Source of the DNA: Porticoccaceae bacterium
GTDB lineage: Bacteria > Pseudomonadota > Gammaproteobacteria > Pseudomonadales > Porticoccaceae
Assembly (NCBI GenBank): GCA_024644595.1
Contig: JAHEHL010000004.1
Span: 201,224-265,223 of the forward strand
Reading direction: 5' to 3'
Length of the DNA stretch: 64,000 nucleotides
The notes under the pieces were generated by a model that did no database searches, was not told the DNA's origin, and was given only the letters and a program-made list of their open reading frames with translations. Positions 37,189 to 46,513 of the stretch are shown in pieces. Positions within the stretch are counted from its first letter, which is position 1, and each line of letters begins with the position of its first letter. The position numbers and the translations under genes were made by a program.

Positions 37189-38655
37189 CTAAGCTATTTT
37201 AGCTCGAGGATAGGTTGGCCAGCTGACGCCGGCAAATTTCTCCAGACAGCGAACCACCTGGCAGCTGTAGCCGAACTCATTGTCATACCAGCAATATAAA
37301 ACGCAGCTATTGCCCTCGACGATGGTTGCCTGAGAATCAAAAACACAGGCCTGTCGTGAGCCCACAAAGTCAGTAGAAACCGCCTCGCTAGAAATGGTGT
37401 AACCAATCTGCTGCTGCAGCTCTGAATGCAGCGCTTTTTGACGCATAAATTCATTGAGTTCTGCAACATTGGTGTCACGCCCCAACTGCAAATTGAGGAT
37501 CGCCATCGATACATTGGGTGTCGGCACTCGGATTGCATTACCCGTCAATTTGCCCTTTAGTTCCGGAATCGCCTTGGCCACAGCCTTGGCAGCACCGGTG
37601 GAGGTAAGAACCATATTCAACGGCGCACTTCGACCTCGGCGATCACCTTTGTGGTAGTTATCAATCAGGTTTTGGTCGTTGGTGTAGGCGTGAACCGTTT
37701 CCACATGGCCGCTATTGACGCCATATTCATCCAGCAGACATTTGAGAACCGGAACAATTGCATTGGTAGTACAGGATGCCGCAGAGATAATCTTGCGCTC
37801 AGGCGTGATCTCGCTGTCATTGATGCCAAACACAATATTGGGAATATCATCGCCCGCAGGCGCCGTCAGCAACACCTTGGCAGCACCCGGTCGAAGGTGG
37901 CCACCGAGCCCGGCATTGTCTTTCCAGACTCCGGTATTATCGACGATCAGGGCGTTATTGATGCCATAGTCGGTGTAGTCGACCTCGTCTGGCGAGTTGG
38001 CATAAATCACCTTGATCGGATTGCCATTAACGACCAAAGTACTCTCCTCTTCCAATACCCGAATAGTACCCTTGAAAGAACCATGCACCGAGTCGCGACG
38101 CAGCAGTGCGGCGCGTTTTTCCAGATCGTTGTCGACCTTGCTCTTGCGAATCACAATGGCGCGCAGTCGAAGCACATCGCCACCGCCCGCCTTGTCGATC
38201 AAAATTCTCGCCACTAATCGGCCAATTCGACCAAAACCGTAGAGCACCACATCTTGTGGCTGAGGCAGCGGCTTGATATCAGAACCAATAATATCTTTCA
38301 GCTCCTCACTGACAAACTCATCAACACTGCGACCATCACCAATCGATTGATATTTGACGACCATCTTGCCCAGATCGATGTGTGCCGGCCCAAGGTGCTG
38401 TCTGGCAATCGCTTCGATCATAGGGAACGAGTCAAACTCGGATAATTCGTTATGCTCAACCTGGCGCACGCGACGATGAGACTTCATCAAATCGGTGACC
38501 GACTTGTTAACCATGCTGTTGCCATACATATAAGTGGAGACATTACGCTCGCGATAGAGCTTGCCAATAATCGGAATCATGCCCTCAGCAAGGGCTTCGC
38601 GCTGCTTCCAGTCTTTAAAAAAATCGTCGGGGAGAGGTCTCTTCTGGTCAATCAC
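37189..38655 (-). CDS. gap: Glyceraldehyde-3-phosphate dehydrogenase, long form with N-terminal extension
   Basis: This 488-residue phosphorylating GAPDH has an extra region of about 130 residues before the Rossmann motif 'VVLYGFGRIGRLVARIL'. The catalytic cysteine is C295 in 'SAASCTTNAIVP', and the phosphate-binding 'TSTGAAKAVAKAIPELKGKLTGNAIRVPTPN' region is present. The long type is found beside mfd in Pseudomonas. It may serve gluconeogenesis or act with a different cofactor preference; the sequence alone does not tell. It is divergent from mfd. Its leader contains an inverted repeat TTATCCGG/CCGGATAA (38692-38699 and 38739-38746). Confidence 0.9.
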   Translation of the reverse strand: MIDQKRPLPDDFFKDWKQREALAEGMIPIIGKLYRERNVSTYMYGNSMVNKSVTDLMKSHRRVRQVEHNELSEFDSFPMIEAIARQHLGPAHIDLGKMVVKYQSIGDGRSVDEFVSEELKDIIGSDIKPLPQPQDVVLYGFGRIGRLVARILIDKAGGGDVLRLRAIVIRKSKVDNDLEKRAALLRRDSVHGSFKGTIRVLEEESTLVVNGNPIKVIYANSPDEVDYTDYGINNALIVDNTGVWKDNAGLGGHLRPGAAKVLLTAPAGDDIPNIVFGINDSEITPERKIISAASCTTNAIVPVLKCLLDEYGVNSGHVETVHAYTNDQNLIDNYHKGDRRGRSAPLNMVLTSTGAAKAVAKAIPELKGKLTGNAIRVPTPNVSMAILNLQLGRDTNVAELNEFMRQKALHSELQQQIGYTISSEAVSTDFVGSRQACVFDSQATIVEGNSCVLYCWYDNEFGYSCQVVRCLEKFAGVSWPTYPRAKIA

Positions 38656-38874
38656 TGGCCGGTCCTTTTAAGGGAGTTTTGGAGCTCGGTATTATCCGGA
38701 ACATCTAGCTGGGGAGCAACTCCGAATGGACTACAAAACCGGATAAAGAATATTCCTACTATCAATGGCCAACCCCAAGTAAAATGCCGAGCCAGGCACG
38801 TTGAAATAAAGCTAGTAAAGAATTAGTGCACCCCCAATCACGTTAGCGCGACAATCCAATAACATAGCCGACCT

Positions 38875-41800
38875 ATGACACCTCGAGATTCGACAACTAT
38901 CCTCAATTTAATCCCAACCGCTAAGGCGGGTGACAAAAACCGCTGGGGAGAGCTCCAGGCTGCTGGCCGAGCGCTGGCCATAGCCGAGGCGGCACGGCAG
39001 TTTGATGGCCTGACTGTGTTGGTTACCGAAACTGCGCGCGAGGCATCGGCGCAGAGCCGAACGCTGTCATTTTTCAGCGCTCAGCAGCAACTGCCGATTC
39101 TCAACTTCCCCGACTGGGAAACCCTGCCCTACGATATTTTTTCACCGCACCAGGATATTGTCTCGGCACGACTGCAAACTCTGTCCAACCTGCCTCATGC
39201 CCAGCACGCACTGCTGATTGTACCCCTGCCAACCCTGATGCACAGGCTGGCACCAACCGACTTTATCGCCTCACGCACATTTTCCTATAGGGTGGGTGAA
39301 CTGATTGATCGTGACCAATTACAGGAACAACTCTCCCGAGCAGGCTACAACCGAGTAGAGACTGTCTACGAACACGGCGAATATGCCTTCCGCGGTTCAC
39401 TGATTGATATTTTCCCGATGGGCACCAAACAGCCTTTCCGCATCGACCTGTTGGACAACGACATCGAGAGTCTGCGCCTGTTCGATGCCGAGTCCCAGCG
39501 CACCACCGAGAGTGTCAACCAGATTGAACTATTACCCGCGCGGGAGTTTCCTCTCGACAAACAAGCCTGCAACCAATTTTTGAACAATTGGCATAGCCAT
39601 TTTGACCAGGACCCGAGCAAATGTCCGGTCTATCGCGATATTAAAGATGGCGTGGCACCCCAGGGTATTGAGTATTATCTGAGCCTGTTTTTTCAGCACA
39701 CCGCAACACTCTTCGATTATCTGCCGCAGCATGTGCAGTTATTTAGTCACGTCGGGATTGAGGATGCCGCCCTCGCCTTCTGGCAGGATACCCATGCTCG
39801 CTACAGCGAATACGGGGTTGATCCGACGCGGCCGATATTGCCTCCGAAAGAGCTCTTTCTCGGGGTTGAAGAGGTCTTTCAACATATTAAAAAATTACCC
39901 CGAACCGAGATTGACCGTCAACCAACCGATGCCGGCGCCGGCCGCGTCAACCTTAACCTGCGCGCGGTGCCCGATGTTGCGGTCAACTCGAAGCTCAGCA
40001 ACCCTCTGTCAAAGCTAGCAGAATTTCTCGATGGCTTTGAGGGCCGCGTGCTGTTCTGCGCCGAGTCGGCAGGACGCCGTGAAGTACTCGCCGGTCTGCT
40101 GAAAAAAATTGACGTGGTCGCCACAGAGGTCGATAGCTGGCAGGAATTTCTGCAAAGCGAGCGGCGATTTTCGGTCACCACCTATCCGATCGATCAGGGC
40201 GTCTACTGTCCGGACCAGCGAATTTGCCTAATCACCGAAGGCGAACTGTTTGGTCAACAGGTGATGCAGCGTCGTCGTCGTTCTCGAGCCTCGGAATCCC
40301 CCGACCAAATATTTAAAAGCCTAGCCGAGCTGCAACACGGCGCTCCAGTTGTCCATATGGATCACGGTATCGGGCGCTTTCAGGGGCTGGTCACTCTCGA
40401 GGTCGACAAGTCTGTCCAGGAATTTTTGATGTTGGTCTATGCCAATGACGCCAAGCTCTATGTGCCGGTGTCGTCGCTGCATTTAATCAGTCGCTTTGGC
40501 GGCAGTGATCAGTCGATGGCGCCCCTGCATAAACTCGGCACCGACAAGTGGAGCAAGGCCAAGGAGAAGGCCGCCAAACAGGTCCGCGATACCGCCGTAG
40601 AGCTACTCGACATTTACGCTCGACGCGCGGCGCGCATTGGCTTTGCCTGTGATAACAATGAGGAAGATTACCGCAAGTTCAGTGCAGATTTCCCGTTCGA
40701 AGAGACCGCTGACCAGCTCGAGGCCATCGATGCGGTGCGCAGCGACCTGCTCAGTCCACAACCGATGGATCGACTAGTCTGTGGTGATGTCGGTTTTGGT
40801 AAAACTGAAGTAGCGATGCGGGCCGCCTTTACTGCCGTATCCAGCAGCAAGCAAGTGGTGGTCCTGGTACCAACTACCCTGCTCGCCCATCAACACCTGC
40901 AAAACTTTCGCGATCGATTTGCCAATTGGCCAGTGACCATCGAAGAGCTTTCGCGCTTCCGCACTAATCAGGAACAGGAGCAGGTAATTGCCGACACTGA
41001 AAATGGCAAAGTCGACATTTTGATCAGCACCCATAAGCTGCTCCACGCGCAGATTGATTTCAAACGTCTCGGGCTGTTGATTATCGATGAAGAACACCGC
41101 TTTGGCGTCCGTCAAAAGGACAAGATTAAATCTCTGCGCAGCTCGGTGGATATTCTCACCATGACCGCAACACCCATCCCGCGCACGCTCAACCTGTCGA
41201 TGCACGCAGTTCGCGATCTCTCGATTATCGCCACACCGCCGGCGCGACGGCTGTCGGTTAAGACCTTTATCCGACAACAGGAAGATCGCGTTACGCGCGA
41301 GGCAGTTCTGCGTGAAATTCTGCGCGGCGGTCAGGTCTACTTTCTGCACAACGATGTCAAATCGATCCAGCGCACTGCCGATGAGCTTCAGCAATTGGTT
41401 CCCGAAGCGCGAATCAATATTGCCCACGGTCAGATGCGTGAGCGCGAGCTGGAACAGGTGATGTCGGACTTTTACCACCAGCGTTTTAATCTGCTGGTCT
41501 GCACCACCATTATTGAAACCGGTATTGATATCCCCAGTGCCAATACCATACTGATTGAGCGCGCCGATAAATTTGGCCTGGCGCAACTTCATCAACTGCG
41601 CGGTCGCGTCGGTCGCTCTCACCATCAGGCCTATGCTTATCTGTTAACGCCCCCACCGAAAGTCATGAGTGCCGACGCCTTAAAACGACTGGAGGCAATT
41701 TCTGCGGCCGATCATCTTGGCTCTGGCTTTACTCTGGCGACCAATGATCTGGAAATTCGCGGTGCCGGAGAATTGCTCGGCGAAGAACAGAGCGGTCACA

Positions 41801-42351
41801 TCCAAGCTATCGGGTTTACCCTTTATTTGGAAATGCTCGAGCGCGCTGTGAATGCCATTAAGTCGGGCAAACAACCCGAGCTGGGAGCAGCCCTGGACGA
41901 GGGTATCGAGGTCAACCTGCATCTGCCCGCGCTGATTCCAGACGACTATCTGCCCGACGTCAATATGCGCCTCACGCTCTACAAGCGACTGGCCAATTGC
42001 CAGACCGAAAATCATCTGCATGAACTTCAGGTAGAAATGATCGATCGCTTCGGCCTGCTGCCCGAGCCGGTAAAAACATTGTTTGAGCTGGCCAGATTAC
42101 GTCAGACCGGTGAGCATCTGGGACTTCTAAAAATAGAAGCCGGACCCAATGGCGGGCGTCTGAAGTTTAGTGCCAGCACCAGTGTAGAACCGATTACTAT
42201 TATTAAAATGGTGCAAGCGAAACCGGGGACATTCCGCTTGCAAAGCAACGATCAACTGAGTTTCACTATGGCTATGGAAAGTGCTGAGGAGCGCGTCGAA
42301 AAGTTGACCGCTATACTGGATCAATTGAAACCCGCCTCAAGCGCCAGTTAA
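38875..42351 (+). CDS. mfd: Transcription-repair coupling factor
   Basis: Mfd removes RNA polymerase stalled at DNA damage and recruits UvrA. The 1158 residues show the UvrB-homology module ('LNFPDWETLPYDIFSPHQD', 'YEHGEYAFRGSLIDIFP'), the CarD-like polymerase-interaction domain ('VVHMDHGIGRFQGLVTLE', about 490), and the RecG-like translocase with Walker A 'CGDVGFGKTEVA', DEEH box 'LLIIDEEHRFG', motif III 'TMTATPIPRTL' and TRG/motif VI 'HQLRGRVGRS'. The C-terminal autoinhibitory domain follows. Length is standard. csiV follows 15 bp later. Confidence 0.97.
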   Translation: MTPRDSTTILNLIPTAKAGDKNRWGELQAAGRALAIAEAARQFDGLTVLVTETAREASAQSRTLSFFSAQQQLPILNFPDWETLPYDIFSPHQDIVSARLQTLSNLPHAQHALLIVPLPTLMHRLAPTDFIASRTFSYRVGELIDRDQLQEQLSRAGYNRVETVYEHGEYAFRGSLIDIFPMGTKQPFRIDLLDNDIESLRLFDAESQRTTESVNQIELLPAREFPLDKQACNQFLNNWHSHFDQDPSKCPVYRDIKDGVAPQGIEYYLSLFFQHTATLFDYLPQHVQLFSHVGIEDAALAFWQDTHARYSEYGVDPTRPILPPKELFLGVEEVFQHIKKLPRTEIDRQPTDAGAGRVNLNLRAVPDVAVNSKLSNPLSKLAEFLDGFEGRVLFCAESAGRREVLAGLLKKIDVVATEVDSWQEFLQSERRFSVTTYPIDQGVYCPDQRICLITEGELFGQQVMQRRRRSRASESPDQIFKSLAELQHGAPVVHMDHGIGRFQGLVTLEVDKSVQEFLMLVYANDAKLYVPVSSLHLISRFGGSDQSMAPLHKLGTDKWSKAKEKAAKQVRDTAVELLDIYARRAARIGFACDNNEEDYRKFSADFPFEETADQLEAIDAVRSDLLSPQPMDRLVCGDVGFGKTEVAMRAAFTAVSSSKQVVVLVPTTLLAHQHLQNFRDRFANWPVTIEELSRFRTNQEQEQVIADTENGKVDILISTHKLLHAQIDFKRLGLLIIDEEHRFGVRQKDKIKSLRSSVDILTMTATPIPRTLNLSMHAVRDLSIIATPPARRLSVKTFIRQQEDRVTREAVLREILRGGQVYFLHNDVKSIQRTADELQQLVPEARINIAHGQMRERELEQVMSDFYHQRFNLLVCTTIIETGIDIPSANTILIERADKFGLAQLHQLRGRVGRSHHQAYAYLLTPPPKVMSADALKRLEAISAADHLGSGFTLATNDLEIRGAGELLGEEQSGHIQAIGFTLYLEMLERAVNAIKSGKQPELGAALDEGIEVNLHLPALIPDDYLPDVNMRLTLYKRLANCQTENHLHELQVEMIDRFGLLPEPVKTLFELARLRQTGEHLGLLKIEAGPNGGRLKFSASTSVEPITIIKMVQAKPGTFRLQSNDQLSFTMAMESAEERVEKLTAILDQLKPASSAS

Positions 42352-42366
42352 ACACAGGGACATTTT

Positions 42367-43539
42367 ATGTCGCCAATAAAAAGCAGCGTGATAATGACAA
42401 CAGCCAAACCAGAGAGAAAAGTGCGACAAGCAATTCTGGCACTGCTGACGATAGCTCTGTTGCCATCTGGCTTAAGTCAGGCTCAGGAAAGCGATGACCC
42501 GGCTGGCAAAGAAGCACCATCCTGGTATCAGGTTGAGGTGGTGATCTTCACGCAGCAAGGCTATGCCGGCAACGAGCAACCTCCGCGGGAAGTCGTTCTC
42601 GAGTTTCACGACAACACTGTTGAACTGCTCGACCCCGAGGAGAGCGCATCACACAGTTTTCCGTTGGCCGCAGGCGTTATTTCAACCCTGAACCAACCAC
42701 TGATACCGTATGTTGAAGCGCAGGACCCCGCCCTGGCTATTGCTGACACACAGAGCCCATCAGCACCGGATGAGTATGATCTGGCGCTGGCGCTGGCGAA
42801 CAGCGAAGATGCCGTTTATCTTGCCAACAACCTGCCTGCCAATATAGCCGCCGTTGAACAACCCTATGTTGCTCAATACGAACCAACCTTTATCAAACTG
42901 CCGCGGGAAGCCCGCAATCTCAATGAGAGCGCGGCAGCACTGGATCGACAGCTTCAATACAATCTACTGTTCCATGAAGCCTGGCGCTTCTCCGCCACAG
43001 AAAATGGCGATGATCCCTGGATTTTAATCAGGGCGGGAAAACAATATCTGGATCGCTTTGAAATTGAGGGCAGTCTGCGCTTTTACAAATCGCGCTTTCT
43101 GCACTTTCAATCCGATCTCTGGTTAGTGGAATTTGATCCGCAGAATGCGGCGGACAAAATGATCGAACTGCCCGAATTTCCCGTTTATGACAAACCCGAT
43201 CTGGCCGAGTATCCGATAATTGGTGAACTACAGTTCGACCCTGACCGCATCGAAGACTTTTTTATCGATCAGCCCCATAACGCGATTGACGAGAACAGTG
43301 ACCTGGCTGCTTCAAACGGCGGCGAGATAAATTCCTCAACCTCACCGCAACAGACCGATCAGGTGAAAACCTATCCAATCGCATCACTTTGGACCTTCGA
43401 CCAGTCAAAGCGCATCGAAGAGCAGCAGAGCTATTATATTGATCACCCTAAAATGGGTATCCTGCTGACTGTTATCCCCTATCAACCGCAGCCGCTCAAC
43501 TCACCCAAACCAGAGCAACAGTCGGACCCAGCCCCTTAA
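42367..43539 (+). CDS. csiV: Peptidoglycan-binding protein CsiV
   Basis: This 390-residue exported protein has a signal peptide ending near 'GLSQAQE' and is followed by 'WYQVEVVIFTQQG', the hallmark N-terminus of CsiV. In Vibrio, CsiV works with LpoA and PBP1a and affects resistance to D-amino acids. 'FHEAWRF' and 'GSLRFYKSRFLHFQSDLWL' mark the conserved core, and 'IEEQQSYYIDHPKMGILLTVIPY' the conserved end. Its place directly after mfd is the usual one. The C-terminus is Pro/Gln-rich. It converges with the lipocalin gene, sharing TTAA. Confidence 0.85.
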   Translation: MSPIKSSVIMTTAKPERKVRQAILALLTIALLPSGLSQAQESDDPAGKEAPSWYQVEVVIFTQQGYAGNEQPPREVVLEFHDNTVELLDPEESASHSFPLAAGVISTLNQPLIPYVEAQDPALAIADTQSPSAPDEYDLALALANSEDAVYLANNLPANIAAVEQPYVAQYEPTFIKLPREARNLNESAAALDRQLQYNLLFHEAWRFSATENGDDPWILIRAGKQYLDRFEIEGSLRFYKSRFLHFQSDLWLVEFDPQNAADKMIELPEFPVYDKPDLAEYPIIGELQFDPDRIEDFFIDQPHNAIDENSDLAASNGGEINSSTSPQQTDQVKTYPIASLWTFDQSKRIEEQQSYYIDHPKMGILLTVIPYQPQPLNSPKPEQQSDPAP

Positions 43540-44057
43540 ATATTTAAACCCTGGTCGACAAAAATTAGGGTTTCGGGATTAAATCCCAGCGCTGTGGCGC
43601 GCTGTAAGAACTGTTCCTTAAGCTCATTACTGATAGTCGGCGTACGCGCCAACAGCCAGAGATAGTCGGTATTATTGCCGGCAACAAAAGCATACTCATA
43701 GCTGTCGCCCAGCTCAAAGACAATATAGGAACCGTAGAAGGGGCCAAAAAAGGAGACCTTGAAATGACCTTTTTGGTTATCTTCCAATCGATAAGCCTTG
43801 CCCTCAGCCTGCTGCCACGCCCCTCCCTCTGCCGAGTAGCCACGGTTGATAACCCGCAAACCACCATCTTCACGCAGTGAATAGACCGCGGTCACATTAC
43901 TCAAACCCCGCTCAAAAGAGTGATCCAGTCGCGCCACCTCATACCAGGTTCCCAGATAGCGCGGCGTGTCCAACTCTGCCACAGGGATGACGCCGTCGGG
44001 ACGCCCGAGACAGGCAACCAACAGCACACAGCTGCAAAATATAGCGAGACGTTTCAT
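43536..44057 (-). CDS. blc: Outer-membrane lipocalin (Blc-like lipoprotein)
   Basis: This 173-residue lipoprotein has lipobox 'LLVAC' (C16) and the lipocalin signature 'YLGTWYEVARLDHSFERGLSNV'. It also has 'VINRGY', 'FKVSFFGPFYGSYIVFEL' and 'YLWLLARTP' of the bacterial Blc group. Blc binds lysophospholipids or fatty acids at the outer membrane under envelope stress. I take the ATG at 44057; the longer reading adds five residues before the signal. Confidence 0.9.
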   Translation of the reverse strand: MKRLAIFCSCVLLVACLGRPDGVIPVAELDTPRYLGTWYEVARLDHSFERGLSNVTAVYSLREDGGLRVINRGYSAEGGAWQQAEGKAYRLEDNQKGHFKVSFFGPFYGSYIVFELGDSYEYAFVAGNNTDYLWLLARTPTISNELKEQFLQRATALGFNPETLIFVDQGLNI

Positions 44058-44111
44058 TATAGGGACGACCATTTTTTCAGTTTCAAATGGCGATTATAAG
44101 ACAATTGGCTA

Positions 44112-45026
44112 TCAGTGTTGCCAGGACAGTTTTAAAAAATACCGCCAGTCAGATGACAGCGCCGGCTCTCTGTCAGCGGTGTCCTGCCAGTAGCCGTCAA
44201 GCAACGCTATCCCTACGCCGATAAAAAGCATATGCACATTGATATGGCCAACCATCATATCGGCGACAATAGCCAGCAGAGGAATAGCCATCAGCAAGCA
44301 CCCGAGCAACAGATAGTTACTGAAGATCGCACGGCTAAAATGCACCGGTTCAGAGATTACCCGCAGACCATGGCGGCGAACCAGAAGATAAACAATCAGC
44401 ACCAAACCGAGCGCCGGCAACAACGCACTCAAGGCCTCGGTCGTCATGTTGGAAATAGTGTCCTGAACTACTGCAGGTGCGATAAAGGGGTACATCATCA
44501 TATCCGCCGAAAGCAACCAGTAACCAAAAAAGTAACCAAGCGCCAACAGCCTCACGAGGTTGCTGTACAGTCCGGCGAAAAATATCGTTGATATTATGCA
44601 GCAGTAAATCAGGAACCCGACATAACTGACTTCATCGATCAACCACCAGCCCGCCGATGCTGAAACAATCAACAGCGGCGTGCCGACACAAAACAGCACA
44701 TCGCCCAGCAGATAGATATTGATATAGGCTGATCGCAGTGCGGAGCGCACCAGACGTGACCCAACTGCAGCTTTTGCGCATAGTCTAGAACCCAGAGTCG
44801 TGGTCGACAACCATCGCAACAACTCGACATGACTTCGTCGAAGCCTGACACTGCGAGAGAGCATAATGACCAGTAACAGCAGCCAGATCTGTGTCTTCTC
44901 TGCCAGAGGGGATATCGTGCTGAGATCAGCTCCGAAATAAGCTGCAAATAAAACAGTCATCAGGGCCCAGCCACTGATCACAATCAACGCTAAAATGGCG
45001 CGCCTGAAAACAGTTGTCAACTCCAT
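44112..45026 (-). CDS. Polytopic membrane protein of unknown function (304 aa)
   Basis: I do not recognise the family. About seven hydrophobic segments are visible, including 'ALIVISGWALMTVLFAAYFG', 'IWLLLLVIMLS', 'YVGFLIYCCIISTIFFAG', 'LLPALGLVLIVYLLV' and 'LLLGCLLMAIPLLAIVADMMVG'. A cytoplasmic Arg-rich stretch ('SRSVRLRRSHVELLRWL') follows helix 2. AAGGAG stands 8 bp before the ATG, so it is clearly translated. It stands alone between the lipocalin and MscS genes. Confidence 0.7.
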   Translation of the reverse strand: MELTTVFRRAILALIVISGWALMTVLFAAYFGADLSTISPLAEKTQIWLLLLVIMLSRSVRLRRSHVELLRWLSTTTLGSRLCAKAAVGSRLVRSALRSAYINIYLLGDVLFCVGTPLLIVSASAGWWLIDEVSYVGFLIYCCIISTIFFAGLYSNLVRLLALGYFFGYWLLSADMMMYPFIAPAVVQDTISNMTTEALSALLPALGLVLIVYLLVRRHGLRVISEPVHFSRAIFSNYLLLGCLLMAIPLLAIVADMMVGHINVHMLFIGVGIALLDGYWQDTADREPALSSDWRYFLKLSWQH

Positions 45027-45273
45027 GACATGATCTCCTTATCCTGTATCCGCTCAGCTGGCACGATTCCTGGGCGGCTCGCGCCGCAGGACTCCCTACT
45101 CCGTGCACTCCTCAAGCGTTCAACATATCCCTGTTATTGTCACCGACATTCGACTTTTTCAACATTGCTCGAACATCTAGATAAAATGTAGTTAAAACCT
45201 CGGCCTGATACCAAGAAATTATTCACTCATTATCTTCCCGCGACACTCACTGCGATCGTTACCGGACTCAATC

Positions 45274-46389
45274 TCAGGAGCCCGCCCTCTCCATCACCTG
45301 TTCACCACTTAACGCCAGCCCATGAGGCATATGCAGTGTAGAAGTTGGGTAGGCAACTTCCGCCTGATTGGCCGCAATAATCTCTGCGATTTTAAGCAGT
45401 ACATCCTGCTTGACCTGATGATAGGTCGCCCAGTCAGTTGTCTTGGTAAAGGTATAGATAAAAAAGTCCAGTGAGCTGGCGGCAAATTTATTGAAATTGA
45501 CCATCATGGTCTGAGTTGTATCGATATCCGGGTGCGCACTTAACATCGCTTTAACCTGATCGACAATGTTCTGAACCTGTTCTAAATCTTCATAGCGGAC
45601 ACCGATGGTTTCATAGATTCTGCGATTGGTCATACGCGACGGGTTCTCTACCGAGATACTGGCGAACGCAGCATTGGGAATATACAGCGGTCGCTTGTCA
45701 AATGTCCGTATCCGCGTCAGTCGCCAGCCGATATCTTCCACTGTCCCCTCTATTTCCTTGTCTGGTGAACGCACCCAGTCGCCGACAGAAAATGGCCTGT
45801 CGAGATAGATCATCATGCCACCAAAGAAATTCGCCAGCAGGTCCTTGGCAGCGAAACCAACAGCGATTCCGCCAATACCACCAAATGCCAGCAGGCCAGA
45901 GATGCTGTAGCCAAACAGCTGCATAGCGATCAGCAACCCGGTAATAATCACCGCGGCGCGGAGTAGCTTGCCAACTGCCCTGACAGTCGTTTCGTCCAGC
46001 GGCTTGGCAATATAGTCCGGGTGCACCAAATTGCGCTCAGCGCGCTTGATAAAATTGTTTAAAAACAGAACACCCAGAAAGATCAGCGCCAGGCGATTGA
46101 TCGGGTCAACCAGAGCATAGAGCCCGGAGTCCATTTTTTGAGCAGCAATGCCTGCAGAAAAATTGATGCCTAGAATCCACACCAGCCAGATCAACGGACG
46201 ACGACAGGCCTCAATTAGCGCATCATCCCAGACTGTCTGGGTTTTGGCGGCATGAACTTCGAGCCTGTCGACCACGCGGTTGACGGCATAACCCAGACCC
46301 AGCGCCAGGACCACAATAAAAAAGAGTTCCAAAATCCATAGATAATGTTCACCGGTTAAATTTACCAGCCAGCTTTCTATTTTTGCCAT
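45274..46389 (-). CDS. MscS-family mechanosensitive ion channel
   Basis: This 371-residue channel protein has four N-terminal hydrophobic segments, the pore-lining helix region 'LLAFGGIGGIAVGFAAKDLLANFFGG', and the beta domain 'DRPFSVGDWV' and 'GTVEDIGWRLTRIRTFDKRPLYIPN'. It would open under membrane tension to release solutes during osmotic downshock, which suits a marine cell meeting fresh water. It has an extended membrane part compared with E. coli MscS (286 aa) and is closer to YbdG/YnaI-sized members. Confidence 0.88.
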   Translation of the reverse strand: MAKIESWLVNLTGEHYLWILELFFIVVLALGLGYAVNRVVDRLEVHAAKTQTVWDDALIEACRRPLIWLVWILGINFSAGIAAQKMDSGLYALVDPINRLALIFLGVLFLNNFIKRAERNLVHPDYIAKPLDETTVRAVGKLLRAAVIITGLLIAMQLFGYSISGLLAFGGIGGIAVGFAAKDLLANFFGGMMIYLDRPFSVGDWVRSPDKEIEGTVEDIGWRLTRIRTFDKRPLYIPNAAFASISVENPSRMTNRRIYETIGVRYEDLEQVQNIVDQVKAMLSAHPDIDTTQTMMVNFNKFAASSLDFFIYTFTKTTDWATYHQVKQDVLLKIAEIIAANQAEVAYPTSTLHMPHGLALSGEQVMERAGS

Positions 46390-46513
46390 ACTACAAACCT
46401 ACCTTTTTTGGTTCCGACTACCTGTTTCTCTTGCTTCTACCTGTGCCCCAGCACCACTGATCGGTCACCGTGTTTAACTTCTTCGGCTACGCAGATAAGC
46501 CCTGCAGCCAGTT

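Noticed and set aside
40774-41625. 283-codon open frame antisense to mfd
   Set aside because: It lies wholly within the conserved helicase domains of mfd, has no ribosome-binding site, and its product shows no family features; it is a codon-bias shadow.
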